NCBI RefSeq assembly: GCF_042652925.1
Contig: NZ_JBHSHC010000154.1
Coordinates: 86,799-150,798 of the forward strand
Length of the DNA: 64,000 nt
Reading direction: 5' to 3'
Origin: Effusibacillus consociatus
GTDB taxonomy: Bacteria; Bacillota; Bacilli; Tumebacillales; Effusibacillaceae
Made by a program: the position numbers and the translations under genes. Of this stretch, positions 1 through 8,292 are shown in pieces. Under the pieces are notes generated by a model. The model did not search any database, was not told where the DNA came from, and saw nothing but the letters and a program-made list of their open reading frames with translations. Numbering within the stretch: position 1 is the first letter of the stretch; each line of letters starts with the position of its first letter.

Positions 1-182
1 AGTACGATTTGCTTAAGCATCCTCATGTATCGCTTACGACGGATGGCAAAGGTCTTCCCTACCAGCATGGTGGTACTGAACTTGCGCTCGATTGGCGAAC
101 CGCGATGCTGGATGAAAACGGAGATTACGAGCTTTTGTCGGAGGAAGAATTAGAGTCGCTATTTTTGCGAAGGGAGCGATAA
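1..182 (+). CDS. VirD4/TraG-like coupling protein, C-terminal end (partial)
   Basis: An open frame enters from the left edge and ends at TAA 180-182, giving about 59 residues. The stretch YDLLKHPHVSLTTDG resembles the KYDxxKHPxxxxTAD segment I know from the C-terminus of VirD4/TraG ATPases of Firmicute conjugative elements. That is family memory, not a search. The context fits, because in Tn1549/CTn-like elements the coupling protein lies just before the Maff2 gene, which starts 3 bases downstream. VirD4 proteins deliver the relaxosome DNA to the type IV channel. The N-terminus and ATPase motifs lie outside the window, so the call is moderate. Confidence 0.5.
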   Translation, partial: YDLLKHPHVSLTTDGKGLPYQHGGTELALDWRTAMLDENGDYELLSEEELESLFLRRER

Positions 183-185
183 AAT

Positions 186-485
186 TTGAATTTCAAAATG
201 AAAAGGTTGCTTTCGATCTATATCATGCTGATCTTAACGGGAACCGTATTCGTCTCCACCGCTTATGCCGAGGGTGATCCGATGACGACGGTCAATAATT
301 TGTCCACTTTCATATTCGGCTTAATCCGTGCCATCGGCATGATTATTCTCGGCTTCGGCATTGTCCAGATCGGATTGTCGCTCAAGTCCCACGACCCTTC
401 CCAGCGAGCGAACGGATTTCTGACGCTAGCCGGTGGGGTCATTATTACGTTTACGAAAGAAATTCTTACCTTGATTGCCGGATAA
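186..485 (+). CDS. Maff2-family small membrane protein of conjugative elements
   Basis: A 99-residue protein with an N-terminal signal-like hydrophobic segment ending near STAYA (residues 24-28) and a second membrane span around residues 45-65. The central LIRAIGMIILGFGIVQIGLS and the later GxxxLAGG pattern are typical of the Maff2 family, a VirB2/VirB3-sized component of Tn1549/CTn-type secretion modules. A TTG start at 186 follows AAGGGAGCG at normal spacing; the ATG at 198 is too far from it. It lies between the VirD4 tail and a VirB6-like gene, the usual order. It probably acts in the cell envelope as part of the mating channel. The exact role is not established. Confidence 0.8.
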   Translation: MNFKMKRLLSIYIMLILTGTVFVSTAYAEGDPMTTVNNLSTFIFGLIRAIGMIILGFGIVQIGLSLKSHDPSQRANGFLTLAGGVIITFTKEILTLIAG

Positions 486-552
486 ATGGAGTCATAAATG
501 AGGGGAACGGACGATATGTCTGTTTCCCCTGATTACAGAAAGGGGTGAGAAT

Positions 553-1392
553 TTGGCTAATAACAGTTGGATTATTGACAATCTCGAACATGCGCTCGAT
601 ACGTGGAACGAGAAAATGAACGAAATCTGGCAGCTTGTCACCGAGTCGCCGGCCGACTTCAAGGGCGGCGGCGTTTGGCGCGTCATTACCGACATTCATG
701 GCGCGTTGCAGGCGACGGGACTGGCGCTTTTGGTCTTGTTTTTTGTCATCGGTGTGGTGAAGACGACTGGCAGTTTTGCCGAGATGAAAAGGCCGGAGTT
801 GGCAGTCAAGTTGTTTATCCGCTTTGTGTTAGCCAAAGCGGTCGTCACCTATGGACTGGAGTTAATGATGGCGTTGTTCACGATCGTTCAGGGCATCATC
901 TCGACGATGCTGGGACGATTTGGGTTCGGAAAGACAGAAGCCATAGTCCTACCAAACACGATTGCAAAAGCGATCGAAGATGTTGGCTTTTGGCAAAGCA
1001 TTCCACTGTGGGTTGTCACCCTTCTGGGGAGTCTGTTCATCACGGTGCTATCTTTTGTGATGATTCTGTCAGTGTATGGACGTTTTTTTCGCATCTATAT
1101 ATATACGGCGATTGCTCCCGTTCCGCTGTCCGCTTTTGCCGGGGAGCCGAGCCAAAATATCGGCAAGTCGTTCCTGAAAGGGTACGCAGCCGCTTGCATG
1201 GAGGGGGTGGTAATCGTACTCGCCTGCATCATCTATTCCGCCTTCGCCTCCGCGCCTCCAGCGGTCGATGAAAGCGCGGGTGCGGTGACGATGGTATGGA
1301 CGTATATCGGGGAGTTAATTTTTAATATGCTCATCCTCGTCGGTACGGTGAAAATGGCGGACCGAGTAGTGCGGGAAATGATGGGGTTATGA
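553..1392 (+). CDS. VirB6/TrbL-like polytopic conjugation membrane protein
   Basis: This 279-residue protein has a hydrophilic N-terminal 50 residues and then several membrane spans (about 55-75, 95-115, 150-185, 205-230, 250-270). The internal RIYIYTAIAPVPLSAFAGEPSQ is a hallmark of the VirB6/TrbL-like proteins encoded after Maff2 in Tn1549/CTn modules. Such proteins line the inner-membrane part of the mating channel. The TTG start at 553 follows AAAGGGGTGA. The gene is complete and in operon with the upstream genes, but a minus-strand repressor gene separates it from PrgI and VirB4. Confidence 0.8.
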   Translation: MANNSWIIDNLEHALDTWNEKMNEIWQLVTESPADFKGGGVWRVITDIHGALQATGLALLVLFFVIGVVKTTGSFAEMKRPELAVKLFIRFVLAKAVVTYGLELMMALFTIVQGIISTMLGRFGFGKTEAIVLPNTIAKAIEDVGFWQSIPLWVVTLLGSLFITVLSFVMILSVYGRFFRIYIYTAIAPVPLSAFAGEPSQNIGKSFLKGYAAACMEGVVIVLACIIYSAFASAPPAVDESAGAVTMVWTYIGELIFNMLILVGTVKMADRVVREMMGL

Positions 1393-1426
1393 GTAAAAGA
1401 AACGATAGACACCGCTTTTAGATCGA

Positions 1427-1678
1427 CTATTCAGTCCCTTCGCCCAACAATTCACGGAGGGAAACTTCCAGCGCTTTGGCAATCGCCACAACTTCGTAGT
1501 CTTGGACAAGCCGATTCTGCCCTTCGAGACGCGAAAGGCTCGTTGGACTGATGTCGAGACCGGCCGTTTGCAATTTGGCGAGAAACTCCTTCTGTTTCAT
1601 TCCCTTTGCCTTACGGATGGCAACAACTCTCGCGCCGATAATATTTTTGTCACCTGGCGGTTCTTTTCGATGTTTCAA
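1427..1678 (-). CDS. XRE-family helix-turn-helix repressor
   Basis: An 83-residue single-domain Cro/CI-type protein. The segment IGARVVAIRKAKGMKQKEFLAKL followed by ISPTSLSRLEGQ is a classical HTH_3 helix-turn-helix, with recognition helix around SPTSLSRLE. TTG at 1678 is preferred over the upstream ATG at 1705, because AGGTG lies just before it and the HTH begins soon after. It is transcribed against the conjugation genes. A perfect 11-bp inverted repeat lies 50 bp upstream and is the likely operator. It probably controls itself and the divergent 1848-5137 genes; this is inference. Confidence 0.85.
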   Translation of the reverse strand: MKHRKEPPGDKNIIGARVVAIRKAKGMKQKEFLAKLQTAGLDISPTSLSRLEGQNRLVQDYEVVAIAKALEVSLRELLGEGTE

Positions 1679-1727
1679 TGGTATGCACCTCACAATACAA
1701 ATCAAATTGTACGTGAGTGCATCATTG

Positions 1728-1752
1728 TTTTAATGCGATTATCGCATTAAAA
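1728..1752. promoter_or_regulatory. Palindromic operator between the XRE gene and the Spo0E-like gene
   Basis: The two arms TTTTAATGCGA and TCGCATTAAAA are perfect reverse complements around a 3-base centre. A related half site (TTTCGCAATAAAA) follows at about 1763-1775. The repeat lies in the divergent intergenic region in front of the XRE gene, so it is the natural binding site for that repressor. Confidence 0.65.
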
Positions 1753-1847
1753 TGAAATAAACCGATTTTCGCAATAAAATGGAGAGATACTCTATCATTC
1801 AGACAGCCAGAAACGCCGATCTAATGAAGACACTGGGAGGCCGACCG

Positions 1848-2033
1848 ATGACACGATTGCTTGGTCAATTGGAGGAGGAAAGAAGGAAGTTGAACGAACT
1901 CGGGAAAAAATCTCTTGATCAGGGAATTCCTCTGTTCGAGAATGAGGCGGTCCAGGCTCAAAGCCGGAAGGTGGACGAATGGATTGTCCAGTGGCTTCAA
2001 AGGAAGTCCGGACGAGAGCGTCAGCTGCGCTAG
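1848..2033 (+). CDS. Spo0E-like aspartyl-phosphate phosphatase
   Basis: A 61-residue helical protein. The pattern LEEERRKLNELGKKS, then a short loop, then SRKVDEWIVQW matches the Spo0E family, whose signature is Sxx(L/V)DxxI on the second helix. Spo0E proteins dephosphorylate Spo0A~P and delay sporulation. The ATG at 1848 is preferred over the longer frame because GGGAGG lies 8 bases before it. The gene sits inside the conjugation module, downstream of the XRE operator, which suggests that the element interferes with host sporulation timing. Function is inferred from a short motif. Confidence 0.6.
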   Translation: MTRLLGQLEEERRKLNELGKKSLDQGIPLFENEAVQAQSRKVDEWIVQWLQRKSGRERQLR

Positions 2034-2062
2034 AGCGCGTTCGCATAAGGAGGGGGAAGTCA

Positions 2063-2356
2063 ATGGAGTTTCCGTCATGGTTTCAAAACGCGATCCAGCG
2101 GCGGCTGGACCACGTTTCAGCTCGGATCGAACGCGATCCCGAGTTGTGCACCTATCGTAAAGCAGAGTACACGGCTTTTCAAGCGATGTTTTCCTGCGTG
2201 GAGATGACGCAGTTGCCGGCGTTTATGGAATGGGAGGACAAGGTTCATTTTACGCGGGCTTTGGAGAATGAACGCTTGTATTTGCAAGGAATGAGAGACG
2301 GCGTACAGCTTGCGTTTGCGCTTCTCTCCGATCCCCTTCCATCCGGCGATGAGTAG
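2063..2356 (+). CDS. Hypothetical protein in conjugation module
   Basis: A 97-residue soluble protein that I do not recognise. The start is ATG 2063, eight bases after a strong AAGGAGGGGG site, 30 bases beyond the end of the Spo0E-like gene. It is mostly helical, with acidic and aromatic residues (EFPSWFQ at the start, RALENERLYLQGMRDG near the end) and no transmembrane segment. The C-terminal YLQGMRDGVQLAFAL looks like the tail of small helical proteins often encoded on Firmicute mobile elements. It is probably cotranscribed with the Spo0E-like gene and PrgI. Confidence 0.6.
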   Translation: MEFPSWFQNAIQRRLDHVSARIERDPELCTYRKAEYTAFQAMFSCVEMTQLPAFMEWEDKVHFTRALENERLYLQGMRDGVQLAFALLSDPLPSGDE

Positions 2357-2454
2357 TTGGCAAGAAACGAAAAAGACAGAGCCAACATCGGCTCAACCGG
2401 AGGCTGGGGGCGAGTTGTAGACCATAGTGAACATCGTTAATGGGAGGACTTCAA

Positions 2455-2820
2455 ATGGAAGTGAAAATAAACCGGGAAATCCGGGATTATACCGAAAGCT
2501 TATTCTTTGGACTGTCCTTGCGGCAGTTCTTTTTTTCTGTGCTGGCTGTCGGCGCGGCGATCGGCCTTTATTTTGGACTGCGCGGCCGCTTTGGCTTGGA
2601 AACGCTCAGTTGGATGTGCATTTTGGGAGCCGCGCCCTGCGCAGCCTTGGGTTTCATCAACTATCACGGCATGACGGCCGAGCAGTTGCTTTGGGCGTAT
2701 GTGAAATCGGAATTTCTGCTGCCAAGGCGCTTCGTCTTCTATTCGGCCAATATCTATGTTGAAGCGCTGAAAAAGAGCATGCACTATCATGAGCAGGAAA
2801 GGATGAAGCGCCGTGATTAA
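2455..2820 (+). CDS. PrgI-family protein (VirB3-like)
   Basis: A 121-residue protein with two adjacent membrane spans (about residues 24-42 and 48-68) and a cytoplasmic tail. It opens with MEVKINREIRDYTESLFFGL, the standard start of PrgI proteins, and contains the FGLSLRQF motif. PrgI is the Gram-positive VirB3 equivalent and anchors the VirB4 ATPase to the membrane. The start at 2455 is set by GGGAGG at 2443-2448. Its stop overlaps the GTG start of virB4 by 8 bases, which indicates translational coupling. Confidence 0.88.
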   Translation: MEVKINREIRDYTESLFFGLSLRQFFFSVLAVGAAIGLYFGLRGRFGLETLSWMCILGAAPCAALGFINYHGMTAEQLLWAYVKSEFLLPRRFVFYSANIYVEALKKSMHYHEQERMKRRD

Positions 2821-5137
2821 AACGCTCAGACGCATCATCAAGCAGGACAAGGAACGATTGGTCATCCCGAAAGGCGTTCAGCAAGTCATCCCGATTCGCG
2901 CCCTCTGGCCGGACGGGATTTTTTTTGTCGGCAACAAGTTCTCCAAATCGTATCGGTTCGAGGATATCAACTACGCCGTAGCGTCCAGGGAAGACAAGGA
3001 AGCGATGTTTTTGTCTTATTCCGAGCTGCTCAATTCCTTTGACAGCGGAGCGACCACGAAAATTACAATCCATAACCGGCGTTTGAATCGGGCCGATTTT
3101 GAAAGCTCGATTCTGATTCCGCTACGGCAGGACCATCTCGATGTGTACCGGCAAGAGTACAACGAGATGTTGCTCGCAAAGGCCATCGGCGCGAACGGAA
3201 CGATTCAGGAAAAGTACGTTACCATTTCTGTCGTCAAGAAAAATGTGGAGGAAGCCCGTCAATATTTTGCGAGGGTCGGAACCGAATTGATGTCGCATTT
3301 TTCCCGTCTCGGTTCCAAATGTATCGAACTGGATGCAACCGACCGTCTGCGCATTTTCCATGATTTCTTTCGGATTGGCGAGGAAGCGGATTTTCGTTTC
3401 CATCTGTCCGAAACAATGCGCAAGGGCCATGATTTCAAGGACTACATTTGCCCGGATACGTTCGAGTTTGAAAAAGATCATTTTCGGATGGGCAACTTTT
3501 TTGGCCGCGTCATCTTTCTGCGGGAATACGCCAGCTATATTAAGGACAGCATGGTGTCCGAGCTTTGCGACCTGAACCGGAATTTGCTGCTGTCGCTGGA
3601 TATCATCCCGATTCCGACCGACGAGGCCGTTCGCGAGGTGGAGAGCCGTTTGCTCGGCGTGGAGACGAACATCACCAACTGGCAGCGGCGACAAAACCGG
3701 AACAACAATTTTTCCGCCGTGGTCCCTTACGATATGGAGCAGCAACGCAAAGAGAGCAAGGAATTTCTGAACGACCTGACTACACGCGATCAGCGGATGA
3801 TGTTCGGCCTGCTGACGATGGTCCATATCGCGGACAGCAAGGAGCAGCTCGACAGCGATACGGAGGCGCTGCTCACAACCGCCCGCAAGCATTTGTGCCA
3901 GTTTTCCACGCTGACCTACCAGCAAATGGACGGTCTGAATACGGTGCTCCCCTACGGCTTGCGAAAGGTTCATGCCTTGCGGACGTTAACGACGGAAAGC
4001 ACGGCTGTCTTTATTCCGTTTCGGGCGCAGGAAATCGTGCATCCTGGCGGCATTTACTACGGACAAAATGTGATCAGCAAAAACATGATTATTGCCAATC
4101 GCAAGCAACTGCTGAACGGAAACAGCTTTATCCTCGGCGTATCCGGTTCCGGCAAAAGCTTCACCGCGAAACGGGAAATCGTCAACCAGATGCTGGCCAG
4201 CGACGACGATATTATTTTGATCGATCCGGAACGGGAATACTCCGCGCTGGTGAACGCAATGGGCGGCGAGACGATTCATATATCCGCCACTTCGCCCAAC
4301 CATATCAATGCGATGGATATGAATCGTCAATATGGCGATGGAGCTAATCCAATCATTCTTAAATCGGAATTCGTCCTTTCGCTTTGCGAGCAGTTGATTG
4401 GCGGATACCAGCTGGGAGCCAAGGAAAAGTCGCTCATTGACCGCTGCACCGCCAGCGTGTACAGGAAGTATTTGCAGAGCAACTATAAGGGGCAGCCTCC
4501 GACGCTTCAGGACTTTCGTGCGGAGCTGCTCAAGCAAGCGGAGCCGGAGGCGCAGGACATTGCGCTGGCGATCGAACTGTTTACTTCCGGCAGTCTGAAC
4601 ACGTTCGCCAAGCCTACCAATGTCAATGTCCATAACCGACTCATTTGCTACGATATTCTCGACTTGGGCAAACAACTCCTCCCGATCGGCATGCTGGTTG
4701 TTTTGGACAGCATCCTGAATCGGATTACACAAAACCGGGCTAAAGGCAAAAATACGTTTATCATTATCGACGAAATCTATCTTCTGTTTCAGCATGAATA
4801 CAGCGCCAACTTTCTGTTCACGCTTTGGAAGCGCGTCCGAAAGTATGGCGCTTTTTGTACTGGCATTACGCAAAATGTGGATGATTTGCTGCAAAGCCAT
4901 ACAGCCCGCACGATGTTGGCGAACAGCGAATTTATCGTGATGCTGAATCAAGCAGCTACCGACCGGGTAGAGCTTGCCGAGCTTCTTAATATTTCGGAAC
5001 TGCAACTCTCTTATATTACAAATGCTGACGCCGGGAACGGATTGATGAAGGTAGGCAGCTCCCTTGTGCCGTTTACCGACAAGTTCCCGCGGCACACAAA
5101 ATTGTACAGCTTGATGACAACTAAGCCTGGTGAATAG
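2813..5137 (+). CDS. VirB4-like conjugation ATPase (TraE/TrsE family)
   Basis: A 774-residue ATPase that powers DNA or protein transfer through the mating channel. The N-terminal half is the CagE/TrbE/VirB domain. The C-terminal half is a RecA-like ATPase with Walker A GVSGSGKS near residues 441-448, Walker B FIIIDE near 648-653 and the downstream RKYGAFCTGITQNVDDLL segment conserved in VirB4. The GTG start overlaps the PrgI gene. Length is normal for Tn1549/CTn-type VirB4 proteins. A strong terminator follows. Decayed copies of its 4768-4935 segment occur at 12.47 and 15.15 kb. Confidence 0.93.
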   Translation: MIKTLRRIIKQDKERLVIPKGVQQVIPIRALWPDGIFFVGNKFSKSYRFEDINYAVASREDKEAMFLSYSELLNSFDSGATTKITIHNRRLNRADFESSILIPLRQDHLDVYRQEYNEMLLAKAIGANGTIQEKYVTISVVKKNVEEARQYFARVGTELMSHFSRLGSKCIELDATDRLRIFHDFFRIGEEADFRFHLSETMRKGHDFKDYICPDTFEFEKDHFRMGNFFGRVIFLREYASYIKDSMVSELCDLNRNLLLSLDIIPIPTDEAVREVESRLLGVETNITNWQRRQNRNNNFSAVVPYDMEQQRKESKEFLNDLTTRDQRMMFGLLTMVHIADSKEQLDSDTEALLTTARKHLCQFSTLTYQQMDGLNTVLPYGLRKVHALRTLTTESTAVFIPFRAQEIVHPGGIYYGQNVISKNMIIANRKQLLNGNSFILGVSGSGKSFTAKREIVNQMLASDDDIILIDPEREYSALVNAMGGETIHISATSPNHINAMDMNRQYGDGANPIILKSEFVLSLCEQLIGGYQLGAKEKSLIDRCTASVYRKYLQSNYKGQPPTLQDFRAELLKQAEPEAQDIALAIELFTSGSLNTFAKPTNVNVHNRLICYDILDLGKQLLPIGMLVVLDSILNRITQNRAKGKNTFIIIDEIYLLFQHEYSANFLFTLWKRVRKYGAFCTGITQNVDDLLQSHTARTMLANSEFIVMLNQAATDRVELAELLNISELQLSYITNADAGNGLMKVGSSLVPFTDKFPRHTKLYSLMTTKPGE

Positions 5138-5149
5138 GAGTAAGTGGCG

Positions 5150-5187
5150 AGAAGGGGCTGGTCTCTGGTGAGGTCAGCCCCTTCTTG
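5150..5187 (+). terminator. Rho-independent terminator after virB4
   Basis: The arms GAAGGGGCTG and CAGCCCCTTC are perfectly complementary around a loop of about 12 bases and are followed by TTGT. It closes the 1-5137 transfer operon and separates it from the chemotaxis genes. Confidence 0.8.
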
Positions 5188-5326
5188 TCAATGAATAATC
5201 ATGATATCGACTAAAAATACGATGGTCTGATTTTTAAAAAGGCGGACTATGAAATATGTGCCATTTTCGAGTATAATAGGTTTGGAATCATAGGCCTTTG
5301 AGAGCATTGGCATGAGGGAGGTTGTC

Positions 5327-5687
5327 ATGGCCAAAATTATGATTGTGGACGATACGGCGTTCATGAGAATGATGCTGAGAGAGATCATAACGGATAGCCG
5401 CTTTGAAGTGGTAGCGGAAGCAGAGAATGGAAAAGAGGCCGTACAATTTTTCAGGCAGCACAAACCCGAACTTGTCACGATGGATATTACGATGCCTGAA
5501 ATGGACGGCATCGCCGCCTTGTAAGGAAATAAAACGAATAGACCCTATGGCGCGAGTCATTATCTGTTCCGCAATGGGGCAAAAAGATCGGGTTGTCGAT
5601 GCGATTACGTCAGGAGCCGCGGATTTTATCGTCAAGCCGTTTCAAAGGGAGAAAGTTCTGGAAACGCTGGCCAAAGCGTTGAAGTAG
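5327..5687 (+). pseudogene. CheY-like response regulator with a one-base frameshift
   Basis: The first frame (ATG 5327) encodes the N-terminal two thirds of a CheY receiver: KIMIVDDTAFMR with the acidic pocket, and the phosphoacceptor in MDITMPEMDG. It meets TAA at 5522. The second frame continues with KEIKRIDPMARVIICSAMGQ and ends GAADFIVKPF, the expected Ser/Thr and Lys positions. Removing one T near 5520 restores a full 119-residue CheY that would signal to flagellar motors. All catalytic residues are present, so the lesion may be a sequencing indel or recent decay. It is followed directly by a diguanylate cyclase gene and a chemoreceptor. Confidence 0.8.
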
Positions 5688-5697
5688 CCGGGGGTTT

Positions 5698-6343
5698 ATG
5701 TACAAGATCGGTCGCGTTACGGCTGCCGTTTTCGTTATCTCCCTTGTCGCTGTTCTGTTCATTTATATTAAGCATGCTTACGAGGCAGTGGATAAGGCCG
5801 TGGCCATGTCGCTCGCGGTCTTTTTGCCGTTGGGTTACTTTTGCGGCAAGCGGTTCGATACGCTGTTGCGGCTCTCGCAAAGAGACGACTTGACCGGGGC
5901 GTATAATCGCGGGTTCATTCAGCGCGTTTTCCCCAGACTGGTTCGCCGATCTCAAAGGCTGCGAAAACAAACTGCTCGTGTTCTATGTTGACGTAGACAA
6001 CTTCAAGTATATTAACGACACATACTCTCGCGAAACCGGAGATCGTGTGTTATGTCAACTGTCAAACCTGCTTGAAAAAACAACGAGCAAGTACGACTAT
6101 GTTGCACGATGGGGAGGCGATGAATTTGTAGTCATTGTGCCGTACACCGACGAAGAAGGAGCCAGGGCGCTCCAGAGACGTCTTGGCAGTGCGCTGTTCA
6201 TATCGCTAGAGGAATGGAAGACGCTCGTGTATCTTTCTGTCGGTTATGCGGTTTGTCCCGACGAGAGCACCGATCTTGGCGAGCTCTTGAGAATGGCGGA
6301 CAAGAGAATGTACAAGCAAAAATTCAGCCAACACAATGATTGA
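5698..6343 (+). pseudogene. Membrane GGDEF diguanylate cyclase with a one-base frameshift
   Basis: The N-terminus has two membrane spans (residues about 5-25 and 36-52), followed by the GGDEF domain opening DDLTGAYNRGFIQRV. The frame is lost near 5942, where one extra G splits the gene, and resumes as VFYVDVDNFKYINDTY with an intact GGDEF at residues encoded around 6114-6128. The protein would make c-di-GMP from GTP at the inner face of the membrane. No RxxD inhibitory site is evident at the usual place. Restored length is about 214 residues. It lies 10 bases after the broken CheY gene, so the two lesions lie within 430 bp of each other. Confidence 0.8.
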
Positions 6344-6440
6344 CATGTGCATCACAGACAAAGACTAAACGATTTGAACAAAGCCATTTTACGTTAATCC
6401 GGTTCTGAATTCAACTTAGTAACAAGGAGCGCTTAAATTT

Positions 6441-8162
6441 ATGAAAACTGTACCCATTCGTCTAAACCGCATCCAAAATAAAATCGGCCTTGGCTTTCTG
6501 GTCGTCGTCATTTTTTTTGTCATCGCCATTCTCAGCGTAACCCGGCAACTATCTTCCTTCCAGAAGGAAACGAGATTCATTACGGATCATGATATGCAAG
6601 TACATAGCCTGGCCCAGTCCATTGAGAAGGATTTGGTGGATATGGAAACCGGCCAAAGAGGTTTTATTATAACCGGAGAAAACAAATATTTGGACCCGTA
6701 CAACAACGGCAAAACCAATTGGCAGAAGCACTATGACGCCCTTTTCCAGCTTGTTGCCGACAATCCAAGCCAGCAGGACAACTTGAAAGCCATTCAAAAA
6801 AATGTGGAACATTGGATTCAAAACGCCGGCGAGAAAGTGATTGCCTTGAAAAAGGCAAATGACAACAAGGGAATCCAGCAGTTTTTCCAGGACGATCCGG
6901 GGAAGCAGGATATGGATGCCCTGCGCGAGCAGCTTTCGTCGTTTCGTTCCATCGAAAAACAGCTTACGTTGAATCGGGTGTCGGCGCTCGAAAAGAAAAA
7001 CGGTCAACTCCGATTGCAGCTATACGGCTCTCTGTTGCTGGTACTTATCGTTTCGATCATCTCGTCTTTCTTCACCGGCGCATTGACGGCCAGGAACGTA
7101 CGTAAAGTTGGGAACGCCATCGCGGAAATTGCCTCTTCCGGCGGCGATTTGACGAAACGAATTACAGTGAAAACCAAAGACGAAACGAAAGATTTGGCGG
7201 ATCAAACGAACTTGCTGTTATCCAGTCTGCAGAGCATGATCGCCGATATCCAAGGGAAGACCCAGGAATTGGAACGCTCCTCATCCATGTTGAAGGTTGG
7301 CGCAGACGAGAGCTACAAAGCCGCCGATCAGATCTCTGAATCTGTCCAGCGCGTAGCGCAGGGAGCGGAGCAACAAGTATCCCAGACGGAAGAGATGTCG
7401 GCGATTTTGCAGGAGACGGTATCGGGACTGGAGCAGGTTGCCGCCACGACAACCGACGTTTCCGACCTTGCCAAGCGAGCGCAGTCCGTCGCGACGGAGA
7501 ATGCCGGCGAAATGCAGGCAAATGCGGAAAAAATCGGGCAAATCGAAGAAACGTTTTCCGACATTCAAGCTTCCGCCGCGGAATTGGCATCGCTGTCTGA
7601 AAAAATTCGGGATGTGGTCGGATATATTCAGGACGTCTCCAACCAAACCAATCTGTTGTCGCTGAACGCCGCCATCGAAGCGGCGCGCGCCGGGGAACAA
7701 GGTCGCGGGTTTGCCGTCGTCGCCGGTGAAATCCGCAAGCTGGCGGACCAAGCGGCGCATTCGACCCGCGAGATTCATGAAACCATCGAAGTGATGTTGA
7801 ACGGCATTAACGGACTCGTCCAGAAAGTAAATGAGAACAGCCATGGCGTCAAGGATGGCGTTCAGGCCATGATGAAAGCCAGCGAGTCGTTCCGGGCCAT
7901 TATGAACGAAGTGAACAACCTGAGCGTTCAAGTCATGGAGGTTGCCGCTTCTGTGGGACAGATGTCCGCCGGCAGCAAAGCGATTGAAAGTTCCATTCGG
8001 GAAATTACGAAGATAACGGAAGAAACCGCCTCGTTCACTGAAGAGGTTGCGGCCATGACCGAGGAGCAGGCGGCCACGAGTCAGGAAATGCTGCAAACCG
8101 CTCGCCAGCTTGGCGAAATGTCCGATTCCCTGAAAGCTTTAGTCGGCAAGTTCAAAGTTTGA
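6441..8162 (+). CDS. Methyl-accepting chemotaxis protein with CHASE3 sensor domain
   Basis: A 573-residue transmembrane chemoreceptor. A first membrane span (about 16-36) is followed by an extracellular helical domain with the CHASE3 signature ETGQRGFIITG near residues 71-81. A second span at about 193-215, a HAMP linker and the cytoplasmic coiled-coil signalling domain follow. The hairpin tip contains NLLSLNAAIEAARAGEQGRG and the adjacent FAVVAGEIRKLA, which bind CheW and CheA. ATG 6441 has AAGGAGCGC upstream. It follows the broken CheY and GGDEF genes, which suggests a local sensory unit, and ends at a strong terminator. Confidence 0.93.
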   Translation: MKTVPIRLNRIQNKIGLGFLVVVIFFVIAILSVTRQLSSFQKETRFITDHDMQVHSLAQSIEKDLVDMETGQRGFIITGENKYLDPYNNGKTNWQKHYDALFQLVADNPSQQDNLKAIQKNVEHWIQNAGEKVIALKKANDNKGIQQFFQDDPGKQDMDALREQLSSFRSIEKQLTLNRVSALEKKNGQLRLQLYGSLLLVLIVSIISSFFTGALTARNVRKVGNAIAEIASSGGDLTKRITVKTKDETKDLADQTNLLLSSLQSMIADIQGKTQELERSSSMLKVGADESYKAADQISESVQRVAQGAEQQVSQTEEMSAILQETVSGLEQVAATTTDVSDLAKRAQSVATENAGEMQANAEKIGQIEETFSDIQASAAELASLSEKIRDVVGYIQDVSNQTNLLSLNAAIEAARAGEQGRGFAVVAGEIRKLADQAAHSTREIHETIEVMLNGINGLVQKVNENSHGVKDGVQAMMKASESFRAIMNEVNNLSVQVMEVAASVGQMSAGSKAIESSIREITKITEETASFTEEVAAMTEEQAATSQEMLQTARQLGEMSDSLKALVGKFKV

Positions 8163-8167
8163 GTGCA

Positions 8168-8206
8168 AGTCCCGATCCCCTCATCCGATGGAGATCGGGA
8201 TTTTTT
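8168..8206 (+). terminator. Terminator after the chemoreceptor gene
   Basis: The arms CCCGATC and GATCGGG are complementary around a short loop and are followed by ATTTTTTT, a canonical intrinsic terminator. It separates the chemoreceptor from the germination operon. Confidence 0.85.
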
Positions 8207-8292
8207 TAGTGTGTGCGCCCCCTCCCCGACACCGATTAAAAACAGAATAAATTGCCAACAATAAAATGGAAATGAAAAATGAGGGGATCGCC

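Noticed and set aside
603..1271. An alternative plus frame inside the VirB6-like gene
   Set aside because: Charged, Arg/His-rich product; the overlapping membrane protein is clearly the real one.
3122..3973. A 283-codon antisense frame in virB4
   Set aside because: Same reason; the plus strand encodes conserved VirB4 sequence throughout.
3986..5095. A 369-codon open frame antisense to virB4
   Set aside because: It is a shadow of the VirB4 coding frame, with no family features or ribosome site.
7281..8096. A 271-codon antisense frame in the chemoreceptor gene
   Set aside because: The coiled-coil coding pattern keeps the opposite frame open; the Phe/Arg/His-rich product is not protein-like.
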